DNA from: Paramacrobiotus richtersi
Taxonomy: Eukaryota; Tardigrada; Eutardigrada; Parachela; Macrobiotidae
Length of the DNA stretch: 59,864 nucleotides
NCBI GenBank assembly: GCA_034698045.1
Contig: JAQGAU010000019.1
Location: 1-59,864, forward strand
Direction: 5' to 3'
Shown here: positions 46,201-56,736 of the stretch, one piece after another
Position numbering within the stretch: position 1 is the stretch's first letter
Layout: every line of letters begins with the position of its first letter
Notes under the pieces: generated by a model
The model's input: only the letters and a program-made list of their open reading frames with translations
Databases searched by the model: none
Told to the model about the DNA's origin: nothing
Position numbers and translations under genes: made by a program

Positions 46201-46428
46201 TACGACAAGAGACCGTACGTGATAGATCGACCGACCGGTGCAAAAATGTACTTTCCGGACGCACCATATCCTGAAACGCACGTAAGGGAGGCATCGAATA
46301 CTACGGCGACAAATGTAAAGGATGTGCCAACTGGCACCCAGACGCGGGTAAGAGACGCGTTTGGTGACGCCAAGTCGAATGTGCGGAATGCGTCACAGGG
46401 CAAAAAAACGTCTTTCCGCGATTCGTAA
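43256..46428 (+). CDS. family X member 6 (X6): type I membrane protein with a ~585-aa TxTxVT-repeat tail
   Basis: Exon 1 43256-43444 (63 aa, donor CAG|GTATGG) and exon 2 44272-46428 (718 aa plus stop), phase 0, 781 aa. A second ATG at 43274 would give a shorter signal peptide (LLVVFFICIVGKCLISA). The ectodomain has ICFVNIDEK, YCKCVGSNEITLQ, IDNETLLDDGRE, CQPKF, VGCSL, AECFYKN and SGSG. Transmembrane helix at residues about 174-196, followed by DRCCCRKK, a candidate palmitoylation site. The rest is a low-complexity tail of roughly 50 units with core TxTxVT. In the middle a 63-bp/21-aa double unit (TETFVT...TKTRVTGDP) is nearly identical over four copies at about 45470-45715. By the positive-inside rule the tail is cytoplasmic. 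It keeps one frame throughout with no stop, so selection against frame loss is likely. Confidence 0.8.
43840..44110. repeat. GC-rich island with imperfect nested hairpin in the X6 intron
   Basis: Within an AT-rich 827-nt intron, about 270 nt is distinctly GC-rich. CTCTAGACATCGCC at 43966-43979 pairs imperfectly with GGCGATGCTCTAG at 44064-44076, enclosing a second stem (GCTCTCTC with GTAGAGAGA near 44012-44034). There is no tRNA B-box and no clear pol III element. It could be a structured insertion or SINE-like remnant. Confidence 0.45.
44713..46425 (+). repeat. coding tandem repeat array of X6 (about 30-33 bp basic unit, 63 bp double unit)
   Basis: Each 10-11-codon unit contains ACN-NNN-ACN-NNN-GTN-ACN (T-x-T-x-V-T). 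Units alternate 10 and 11 codons, giving a 21-codon higher-order period that is nearly identical around 45470-45715 and more diverged towards both ends, a pattern expected from internal amplification. Because codons are regular, long open frames also occur on the minus strand (for example 45112-45921 and 45447-46142), which I regard as shadows. Confidence 0.85.
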
Positions 46429-46837
46429 AGACAAGCGAAAACAACTGGTACGCAATAGCAAATACTACCATACAGTACGACGAAGCTATTGAAGGACTGA
46501 CGAGCTTCCCTGACTGCAACGAAAGACCTGGACTGCGGAGTGCCATTTATTTATTGCGGAGTGCCGATTAGCCATTTATTTTTCCCTATAGCTTGCAGCT
46601 GTTTGAAAGTCGGTTTTTGATTAAATGTTACAATATTCAATTTCTACCGTTATAAAAGTTTAATGCCAGTAAAAGCTCTTTGTGAGGTGCGAGGTGTGAT
46701 ATTGCGTTCATCTTGGCAGCAGAAAGTATTTGTGTTAATTAACTGAAAATTCCGTAGCAGAAGACAGGTTTGTCGCAACTCGGTTATTTAGCCGGTTTCC
46801 ATCATTTGCATCAAAAAAGCATGCATGTGCGAAGCCG
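46429..46837. other. X6 3' flank
   Basis: About 400 nt after the X6 stop. It contains a short direct repeat of ATTTATT(T) with TGCGGAGTGCC near 46540-46580 and is otherwise featureless. Confidence 0.4.
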
Positions 46838-47225
46838 TACGTTACGGTGCGCACGCAGCCTAACAGCCCAACTATGGCAAGCCGGGGATTCGGATTTGCA
46901 AATTTTTGATATCGTTTGAAAGGGCGTGTTGTGTAGATGCTAGATCTACTGATAGATCTTGCCCGATGCTTAAAGTTCAAAAGTTATTCGAACCCGGACT
47001 CACAGAATTTCCATAGGAATCCACTGGAAAGCCACTACGCTACAGTAGTGTACAGGCTCCGCCATTTCATTGATCTGGAGTCAGATGTTGATCTTAAGCA
47101 CCTGGAAAGATTGGACAGCAGATCTAGCATCTACGCGTTACGCTCTTTCAAACAATACCAAACGTTCTCAAATCTGGATACCCCGACTTGCCCTAGTTTG
47201 GTTGCGCGCACGCTGTTAGCATAAT
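46838..47225. mobile_element. foldback / MITE-like element between X6 and gene C
   Basis: Left arm about 46838-46990 and right arm about 47085-47225 are inverted copies. Paired landmarks are GCAAGCCGGGGAT with the reverse of CCCGACTTGCC, GTTTGAAAGGGCGT with the reverse of CGCTCTTTCAAAC, and TGTAGATGCTAGATCT with AGATCTAGCATCTACG. The arms are about 80% alike by eye. The element carries an open frame of 95 codons without a domain, which I treat as accidental. Confidence 0.65.
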
Positions 47226-47755
47226 TATTTAATTATGAGGAAAATGTTATCCGTCGTGGTATTGCCACAAAATTCTAGAAGTCAGAATACACTTGGCCGA
47301 GTCACATGCAGCAACTTACGCATCGAGCCCTATAAATCGAAATACATGGACCTGTTGTGATGACCAAGGAGCGATAAAAGATAATGACCCGCGTAAATGA
47401 TTTGGTGGCTGAATAACGTACATCACATTAGTTATCGACAATGTTACAACCGGTTATCCAAATGACCCAGTTAAGTACGCAAATGTAGTTCTGTTGACGT
47501 TTCTGGAACATCACTCACATGGGTGACCAAGAGATCGCGTGCGTATCATTGTTAGGATATCAGTGTCGATGACGTTTAGAAGCGAAATCAGTTTATGGAT
47601 AAATTATTTAACTGTTTTTCGAAAGGAATACCGTCCTGCATCTACTGCATAATGTAACAGTGTAGATGTATTTTAATTTGTTGACTACAAGTCCGCTAGT
47701 TCGCATGTGAATTGAATATTGGTATTTTTTATGGCGCTTCCCAAAATTTATCACG
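47226..47755. other. gene C upstream region
   Basis: About 530 nt between the foldback element and the gene C start codon. No gene is visible; probably the promoter and 5' UTR. Confidence 0.4.
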
Positions 47756-50700
47756 ATGTCCCGGTTTACATACGTCACCGTAACCCTGCTGTGTCTGATA
47801 TATATTTTTATAATATTTCACATCCTGGAGGCGTCCACTTACAGTGTCCGAAATGCGAACAATATCGTGATCGCCGATGGTGACGATGCGTTAGTCGATT
47901 CCAACGGCGAAATATATTATACTCGAAGCCAGCGGAACCTGGTGAAAACGCATGCGAATGCCGACTCACCGGAAAAATGCCAGTTCCGCTCACAAGAGAT
48001 ACAGGTTCGTGTAATTTACTAAACGCAGGGAAACTGAAAAGTCAGTTTGTGATTACTGATAATGCAAAACGACCGTGACTACTGCAACAGCAATTAACGG
48101 TTGCTGATGAATCTTTTAAACCTAGATTGTAGTCAGCCGCGAAGGAATTGCCTATGAGTGTCATTCGAAAGGAAAATCACGCGACGAATGTGGTATTGTC
48201 AGTTGTGGCGGTACCCAGAACTCTTCGTTGTTAAGCCGAAATGCAACATTTGCCACAGCCCGATTTGGTGTGACGGACGAAGACAGTGGAAAGGAGAGCA
48301 TTGTGATCTACTTTCAGTGCACCTTGGAGACTCCTGTGGTGGTATCATTGCAGTCCCAGGTTATCACAGAAATCACCGTTGAGCTGTGCCAAATAGCGTT
48401 ACCGAATCTCTCCTGGAATTCGGCGCTGCACAAGCCATTATACAGCTTTCGCTACTTCGATGATCGTTACAGTATCGTGACCAGTCAAGAGGTGGACGGG
48501 ACGTCATCCGCACAGCTTGTCCTTCTGGAAAATCATAACGGACAGTACATATGGAGAGCGCAATCCACCCTGTCCTGTCGTGCAATGTACCACTCGGTGA
48601 TCCGGAGTTACACGTGTGCTACAGCCGCGGTTATGGTCGAAAGTGACCTTTTGCCGGAGAACACGTTGTTTGTCGCTTTCTATTATGGCGAAGAATCTTC
48701 CTGTGAGAATGCGCAAAATTATGATGAATATCACGAATCGCTTAATGGAGGGAGAACGGTTGTTTGCGGGTATCCGATGAGTCATTCTGAAAAGAACATC
48801 AGAGCAGAAGTCAGTTTATCGATTAAGTTGATGTCATGGAACTTATGATTTAATAAATGATATGTCTTAGGGTCAAGAAGTTCTTCATTTGGAAAGGACC
48901 CATACTTTTCAAATGAAATTCACGACTATTGACGAACAGCCAATGCTGATATTCCTTGAACATAGAGGGTTTTATGTTTACGATGTAAGCATATGCAGTT
49001 GTACAGAGCGATGATCTTCATCATTATGATTTTCGTGGTTGCGCTTAGGTTGCAACCGAATTACCGCAGCATTTGATAAACTCTCCAGCTTATGGACACT
49101 GGAAGGCAGAAATCAGGAATGCAACAAGTGTCTTCTTGACCAAAAAAAGAGAAGCTGTGGTGACAACCTTTTCATCGGCGAGTTGACAGCCTACTTGTTG
49201 TCACTTACAGCAAACCATTAGAGATACCGAAATACTTGATGTTTTTAGGTGATGGCATTCGACCTTGATGCATGCTCAAAAGCGTCATCATGCAACGAGT
49301 GCATGGCGGCCGATCACCTGTACTGTGGCTGGTGTATTTTGGAGAAAAAGTAAGCCAAAATTTGCAGAACACCCTTTATAGACAATTTATATGCCAAAGA
49401 GAAGTTTTTCTATTTTCGATTCAAGCCAATGATTAGATAGTACAGAACGTTTGTACACCGCAATCTATAGTCTAAGCCTAGCCTTTATGACAACGTCCAC
49501 TTTATGGAACATTTTAGGTGCTCGACGCTGCATGGATGTTCGTCCGCAGTGAAGCACCCCGATATCACGAAACGGCTGTGGTTACATGCGAAGCGCCACA
49601 TTAACAGAAGCTGTCCGAGATTGTCTCCATACATAGCTGGGACGACGATGTCCCGTGAGGCAGTAATTAAATCAATCAACAAGAGCAAATCTGAGGTTCG
49701 TACAAAAATTTGTAGTAAAGCTATCAGATTAGACGGTACTGCACCTTGCGACTAATATTGTGTACTGTACTATTTAGAACTGTATTACCGTGTTCGTTTG
49801 TTTAGCACGTAAACAGCCTTTCATTGTCTTCAGTTTATCTTTTCCGGAAGCCAGTTCCCCCTAAAAGGCGCCTACGCTGACGAAATTTCCTGCCGCATGA
49901 CAGTGTCGAAGAATAACTCGTACAGTTACCTGTCGCTGCCAGCGCAAAGGCCCAAATTTAGGCACAACAGTCTGCATGCGGAATTCCGATGCCCGTATCC
50001 GAACGAGATAGTGAATCTCATCAGCAACATCTCTTCTTATCATGACACCGACACCGGCTTCCTTGAACTTGCAGTTACCTTAAGTTACAGTCAAAAATCT
50101 CGCCTTTCCCATAAAATCATCGACTTGAAAACCGTCACTGTTAGCGTAGTGCTGTGCGAAACACTTAGCTGCATTCAGTGTGCTAAAGTTTCAGAAGCCT
50201 GCAGTTGGAATCTTGCAAAGAATTCCTGTGTGTCTCTGTTGAGGACATCCCCAGAAGAAGTGACCAAGTTTGAACAAGACACAACGAATCAGCACTGCAA
50301 CAGCAGCGAGTCTATCGTTGATTCACCCCGCGTTCCACATCTACACACCAATCTGCCTATACAACTGCCGAAAAATTTCTCGTGCCGGCCGATAACTTTT
50401 CTCGGTGAAAATCTAGACATGTTGAACGTGACGACGATGGACACAAGCGTGGGGACTTGCTCGATAACATACAGAGATGTCAGTAACATAACTTGTCTGA
50501 TGAGTGGGGAGTTCGTGCGGGAGAATGTCACAATCAGGATTTATACCGACGACCGTACAACGATCTGTTCACACTGCCGGTTCGAGCTCTTCGAGGAGGA
50601 CAAACCAACAACCCCGTTGACAACAGGCGTTACCAGTCAAACGAAAACGACCACTTACGCGCTGTTTCATAAGCCTGAAAAGCTTCAAAAGCAAGAGTCT

Positions 50701-51063
50701 ACAAAGCTTCCGGATGAGAGTTCGGCGTTCTTTTCAGGAGTCTACTTGCTGATTTTTATTAGCGTCGCGGGTGTTTTGCTGGTAGCAGTCTTGGTGTACT
50801 TCGCCAGAGTACAGTACCTAACGAAAAAGAACTCGGGAGAGGCTGGTGACCGCCAAAAAGAAACCCATCCACTTGTGCAACAAGTGCATCCGCCCCCAGT
50901 CCCACCTCGCAATACAGCACCAATAGAAACTAACAACTCGTATCTCAGTTGTCATGTAAGTCAGGAGGATTCCGGACTGCGACATGGCAGTTTATCACAG
51001 ATAAGCATTCCGGATGAGGAAGCTCCCCACGTAGCTGCGCATCTGTATGAAAGCGTGGCATAA
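47756..51063 (+). CDS. plexin-like receptor C, lacking the RasGAP region
   Basis: Seven exons: 47756-48004, 48126-48809, 48871-48984, 49049-49177, 49249-49349, 49518-49695, 49834-51063; 894 aa, with intron positions and phases as in A and B. Strong signal sequence TVTLLCLIYIFIIFHILEA; sema segment with ALVDSNGEIYYTRS and DDRYSIVTSQ; PSI (SSCNECMAADHLYCGWC); IPT-like region starting FSGSQFPLKGAY; PSI-like knot (LSCIQCAKVSEACSW); IPT-like segment; transmembrane helix about 789-809. The roughly 85-aa tail holds PPVPPR (839-844) and ends AHLYESVA, like the YETSG end of A. The homologous donor of exon 4 is TCG|GCGAGT, so this intron is probably GC-AG; the alternative GT donor GTG|GTGACA, 24 nt upstream and also phase 0, would shorten the exon by eight codons. 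AATAAA lies at 51108-51113. C is the most diverged of the three and looks intact. Confidence 0.82.
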
Positions 51064-51107
51064 TCGAAGTGCGCAAAACTACAGCATCTTTGTATTTAAA
51101 TATTGTA

Positions 51108-51113
51108 AATAAA
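51108..51113 (+). promoter_or_regulatory. putative polyadenylation signal of gene C
   Basis: AATAAA 45 nt after the stop codon. The close spacing confirms that the gene ends here and that no further cytoplasmic exons follow on this strand. Confidence 0.55.
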
Positions 51114-51518
51114 ACTCTACCTCCATGATTCAAGTTCCTGATTCATGTTTCCAATTACAGAAGCGCTTTCGAAGGTATGGCTGTGGAGATAAATGCGTGC
51201 TTTTAAGTTTTAAGTATATACAGGATTTGTTGTTGTAATGCTTACCCAGCGAAAAGACTACTTATCCCGGTTGGCTGTTACAATTTTGTCGGCACCGTTC
51301 GTTTACTGCACTTGTTTCTCATTTATTATGTCTTTGAGATACAAATCAAATCGGTCGCTGTGCATACATTTATCACCAATAACCACAGACATTCGCAATA
51401 CAAGATTACTGAAACACATTACATTCTGCATTCGTCCTCTGCAGCAACTGTCTTCATCCACAAGCAATTCCAAAAATTAATCGCATATTGCGAATAACCG
51501 TTTCTGTTATTGTGGGGG
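51114..51518. other. convergent spacer between gene C and the chromo-barrel-like gene
   Basis: About 400 nt between two converging genes. A minus-strand AATAAA (TTTATT on the plus strand near 51323) could end the chromo-barrel-like transcript. No gene is visible. Confidence 0.4.
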
Positions 51519-54045
51519 TTAGGCTACCCTGAAAGAAGCAGGTTAATACAATGCCATACTAAGAACTTCCCTTGACGTAAGACGTTAACACAGAACGGAT
51601 ACACTTTCTCGAAATTATGGCTCCCCTTCCAAATCATAGGACTTGCACAATGCAGAAAGTACAAGATGGACGTTTAAAGTTGAACTTACCGCTTTTTCTT
51701 CTGTGTTGAATTCACCTTCGTACCAGACGCCGATGGGGCACGTTTTTTGGCAAGAGCTGCAAACTTTTTGGCCGTTTGCTTATTTCTGCAAAACCATAAA
51801 TTTAGGTGATAATTGCAGCGTGGGATGGTACGCTTTTATTGCGTGAGGTCGCACGGTTCTGCGGCGGTGCATGTAACCATGCTTTTTCAGTATGCAAGTT
51901 CGTAAACGCACTTTTGACTGATCTTTGTGACAGCTTTGCTTGTATGCGCAGCGATGTTCGCCCTTTTCGCTTTCTGTTGGAGCCTGTGAGAAAACATATG
52001 TCGTAGCGTATTCTTATCGATATGCCCTTACACCAAAGTTTAGGCTGCGATAAGTCTCGTTGCGTACGAATACATACCGCTTGTGCTTCGGCTTTGCTCT
52101 GGCTCCTCGTTTCTTGGCGGTCGGTGGGGCTGGCTTCTTATCAGCTGCTGCTCTGGGAGGAGAGGGTCTGTAAAAATAAGGTTTGATCTAATTGGTACTT
52201 TCCGCTCTTGCGCAATAATAGCAGAACTAAGGCGGTGAAAGATGTTCTAAGAAAACAGTTTTTGGTTTCCTGGGCGGCACTTTGCCGGAAAAAAGTTTGT
52301 TCGGCAGAAAACAGAGATGAGTGGGACATATTAAATGCGATCAAGATACAGTTAAATGCTATCCGGGTAGAGAGGCACATTTGGCCGGCTACCGACGTAC
52401 TAAAGGCCTGGATCTCGTCAAGAACCTCTTACCTGGCAGGCTGTGGCTTTGGTGCTTTCCTCGTTGCCGGCTGTTTGGTGGGGCTGGTTTTGGCCTTTGT
52501 GTCTGTTGCTTTCCTGCAGCACAAAAAGAATTTGTGATTTCTGAGTGTGCCAAAATATGAATAATATTGGCATTCAGATTGATGAACAGGACGAGGTTAA
52601 GTAGCTATAGAACATACTTGTCTTTGGCCGCTCGGTCTCCAGCACCGTTAGCTTTGACCGGGACTGATACACTTGGACTACTATGCGCAGACTGAAGCCT
52701 GTTCCGATCCGGAACTTTCGTGTCGCGTTGCTCGCTAACATCGTACCTAGAAAATCCAAAGGTCAGGTGCCAAAACACTATGTAAAACCGCAACGTTATG
52801 CTTGCACGCTAACAGAGAGATGTCTAGATCTAAAGACCAATAACAAATGCTTGGTAAACTCTATGGCACTAAGTTGCTGCAAAGAAGATACCTTTTTTGT
52901 CCGCGTTCATTTTTCGCATTGGTGTCGGTATCTCTCTTGGACTTCTCCTTATCGCTCGAGTCGGATACTTTCCTCTTGTCCTTATCACTGTGTTCCTTCT
53001 TAGACTTGTCCGCTTCTCTCGATTCGGATGCTTTCCTCTTTTCTTTATCGCTATGGTCGGCAGCTTTCTTGTCATGCTTTTCTCTCTTATCCTCCTTTTC
53101 CTTCTCCTTTCTTCGCTCTTCTTCGAGACTTTCTAGTTCCTCTTCTGATAAGAAGACCAGGCCTTTTTTGATAACTTTTCTTAGGCTCGAGGGCTTAGCG
53201 GTGGCACTATGAAGAAAATGCCTCTGCATGCGTCAACAATAGATATATACTGTTAAAACCCATTCTCCCAACCAACAGCGTTCGCTGTGCTTACAACATT
53301 TGTCTGTTGTGATCTCCACAGTAAATAATGTCGCCGGGTGGCATGTTGTTTTGGTCGAATAGGTCCCATTCGATGACAGTTGTGTCTTGCAATTCGCTGC
53401 GAAAGGATGCGATAATCAATAATTACCACGGTATAGCGGTTCAGAATTTACAGATGCTTACGTTTTCGAATTATGTCCAATGAATTTGACCACATATTCG
53501 GGAATCCGCACTTTTTTGTTGGTCGCTGGATGGATTTGACCTTTTTCCACACGAACGACCTAAATCGACATTATACTGTTATTTATGCTTGTTAGAATTT
53601 GTCGAATGTACTAGCTGAAATTGCATGAACAGCCACACAGAACACTACGATCGCCGAAAATAAATAATTTGACATCTAGTCGATAACATTGAATACAGTT
53701 TATTGTCGTCGTATTATATAAATTTATTTAAGTATTTTAGCGCAATTTGCTGATATATGTCATTTGCAGACGCTATAGTATTACCTCGCAGTCGTATACG
53801 AGAGATCGTTCGGTCACCCAGAGTTTATCCCCTAGAATACAAATTGAGGAATGGAATGTTCAGCCTCGTGACTCGCTTCAGCTGATGCCTTTAACAGCCT
53901 GATAACGATACACGGACATGAAGCGAACTGACTTACCCGGTTTGTACAATGGCGTCCCATCGTATGACGGTTGCTCATACCGGCGTCCGCGTCGCGTATG
54001 GAACTCCTGTTCCTTTTTCATATCTCTGATTGCAGTTGCCGGCAT
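51519..54045 (-). CDS. lysine-rich nuclear protein with chromo-barrel-like N terminus (MRG15/MSL3-like, no MRG domain)
   Basis: Ten exons on the minus strand, all GT-AG with continuous phase: 54045-53937, 53831-53785, 53559-53462, 53396-53295, 53221-52892, 52746-52618, 52513-52433, 52167-52078, 51785-51690, 51528-51519; 1092 nt, 363 aa. The N-terminal half has PGDKLWVTERSLVYDCEVVR followed by KVRIPEYVVKFIGHNSK, the pattern of MRG15/MSL3 chromo-barrel domains (basic beta-barrel that reads methylated histone H3 or H4); the usual aromatic Trp after G is His here. The rest is a highly charged KEKEKEDKREK segment, then a Lys/Ala/Pro-rich, histone-H1-like tail (KKPAPPTAKKRGARAK). The C-terminal MRG domain of MRG15/MSL3 is absent. 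A chromatin role is inferred. The 10-nt last exon is the weakest part of the model. Confidence 0.68.
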
Positions 54046-56736
54046 CGGGAATGTCAAATAAATTCCGAGGATATTGAGATACGTTAGCTAATCAGTAAGA
54101 ACGCTATCGATACAGCAAGTGAGAGTTGTATAGCATTCACTAATCTATTCACTGTGAAAATGTGGAGTGTCACCTTCTACCGTCAATGATACTGGTTGGT
54201 AGAGCGGAAATCCGTTGTTGTTCACCTAGGTAACCATAACTGACTGAGGCAACTTTACAATAATAATGCCGTACGGATACCAGAAACAAAAAAATGTAAC
54301 AAGTAATATCACAATACGGTACGCTAAGCCCTACATAAAAATGACTACATATAGACTGGCGCATATCATTCTTATACTGTTTCCCGTTTTTATTATGAAT
54401 CTATGATCCAGCTGTAGGGACATGCTAGTAGATGCTTAGTAATGTAAGTGCAATCCATGTAGCCGTGCACGGCAATAGTAATGTTGAATTTACACCCAGG
54501 CTGACGTTGAGAGCAATTCATGTATTTTTGCAATTTTTCACGTTTACGATAGCTACGTGTACGTACGTCTGATTACCTAGCTACGTATATACGCAGCAGT
54601 ATTCCATTGGTCAATAATGGCCAGAGACCCTCATTTTGCTTTAAGGAATTTAGCCGGTATCCACAATAGTATCTGGCCCGATGTATTCTTTAATTAACCA
54701 CACTGAAGCGGCCGGCGCGAATTAAGCTTCATTAAAGGATGATAAAATTCCTGTAATCTTCCGTAGCAGTTTTGTATTCATCGACAAAGTTCGCATGGAA
54801 TCTCATAAAAAAAACTTCTTTGAGTGTTGCTAGGAATTATTTGAACTCTTGTTAAATGCGGCTGCGCAAACACCGGGCGCTTTTTTGAAATTTTTCGAAA
54901 AAGCTAAATCGTATTCCTTGAATGTTTGATGCTTGGAGAAACATATTAGTTTGTTTTTCACGTCTTGATGATGCCGTTCTTGCCGGGCCACTGTTTCAAG
55001 GAGTCCATGAAACCTCGATTTCGGACCGGAAGTGCCTTTGTTTCAGTACTGAAAAGGTCCGCGCGGCACTTACATATACATACATTTTGCGCAAGCGATC
55101 GAATAAAGCACGCTCGTGATGTAGTGTACATCGTATAATGTATATTGGTGTTAGATACACTAGTATGGCGGCCTACGATTTCCAGATCTGCATGTCTAGC
55201 TAGGATCTGAGCTTTTTTAAGTTGAAACGTAGTTTATTTACTCACTATAATTTAATAACCCTGGTGCACGTACGTTTACCGTAATGATTTCCGGCATGAC
55301 TAATCACTGCCGGAAATGAGCTGATCGGTAAGCTAGTGCATGCATGCATGGGTTTCTACCGGTCTATGGTCAGAACAAAGTGACTGTAAGGACAGAAAAT
55401 CTGATGACATTAATATTAATACAATCAAACCCCACCAGTGGAGGCTGGATAGGATTTTTCCGGAAACTGTTATACTCGTATAAGCAGTAGTACACGGATA
55501 AGCAGTGAGCAGTAGCACGTCCCCGCAAGCGACGTGATACATGTCCACGGTGGCAAAAACGCGCCTAAAGGTAATAAACCAAGACCACGAATTCGGAGCT
55601 GCAGTTTACCGTTTTATTGGCCTAATCAGTAATCACCAACATATTTATAAGATGCCGTGCGTCATCATTGTTCGGAGATTCGCATAAGAATTGCAATAAT
55701 GCAGACAGCACTAACTTTTCACAAATATTTACCTTCTAGGATTACAGTTACTTGAACTTTCCACTTGTGACAGCTATGCAGGTATGTGCACACCACGCAT
55801 ATGACGTCCGTAATTCCGCGAAATTTCGGCTCATTTTATCAAGGTGCAATGGTTAAGTTGAGGGCTTTTCTCAAGAAGCCCGCTCATGACTAAGCAACGC
55901 ATCCGAAGTGCTACCGCGTGCTTGTATTTTTTTGCGCTCCTATACTTGGCTTGGCAGCATACCAGATCAGTTTACGAGATCAGTCTGCCGGCGCGCGGGA
56001 AACGCTGAAAAGGCAGGCCATGGCGAGACTAAACAGTTTCTGGAAAAGCCCAATAAGTGAATGAACATGCATACAATCACTTGCACGTATCAGCTTAACA
56101 CGAACACCACACCTTCTGCTGCAGCCAATCAATATCGCGCGTTCCTGGGCTAACGCCGCCCTCTTGAACGGCTATTGGCGGATGAAAAAGCGGCAGCGGA
56201 ACGGTTGATTGAATCGCAAGTCATTGACGGCCTATTTTTTCCCGGTGAAACGCTGAACGCCGGCTGCCGATTTCGAGAAATAACAGATGAGAGAGTTGAA
56301 AGAGGCGGAGTTAACGGGACTGACAGCGTGTCCAGTTGTAAACGCGTAGAAGCCCGTCTACTATATTTACAACTATAGGGCGGAGTTTCCGTTGTAGTTG
56401 CGAAGTTAACGCAGCAGCACGATATCAGACCAGACAGCTAACAACGCATCCGAACACATTTCACCAGTCGACGCAGAAAGGGCAATTATCAATAGTACAA
56501 TTTCGACATCAACGCTCTTGCGAAATCTCTTTGCACGTCTAGGCTATATTCAATTTTCCCCAGTTTTCTTCAGGTTTGAGACGGTTTGTCAGATAATTTG
56601 GCCAGTTGGATTATTATGTGAGACAGTCTGTATCTCGTTTAACCCGAAGATCGCCCTATATTTTGAGCTTGTTTTGAGTACTGCCACAGCATCGAATATT
56701 CATCTTGCGGCCAGTAACCGTAATCTCAGTTCAGAA
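54046..56736. other. intergenic between divergent genes; likely promoters at both ends
   Basis: About 2.7 kb. No supported gene. A GC-richer block at 56100-56400 includes an inverted CCAAT word (CTATTGGCGG) and lies 350-600 nt before the follistatin start, so it is a candidate promoter. Short open frames (54922-55119, 56175-56378) have no recognisable domain. Confidence 0.4.

Noticed and set aside
44713..46425. X6 tail as a TxT-type ice-binding protein
   Set aside because: The TxT spacing is suggestive, but the array follows a transmembrane helix and a basic stop-transfer segment, so it should be cytoplasmic, and units alternate 10/11 residues with prolines rather than a constant coil length.
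46937..47224. 95-codon plus frame between X6 and gene C
   Set aside because: It lies inside the foldback element and its two ends are reverse complements of each other, so it is a repeat artefact.
27614..51063. Genes A-C as semaphorins or MET-family kinases
   Set aside because: No Ig domain as in semaphorins and no kinase domain. A second PSI-like knot between IPT-like segments fits plexins better, although the ectodomain is shorter than in typical plexins.
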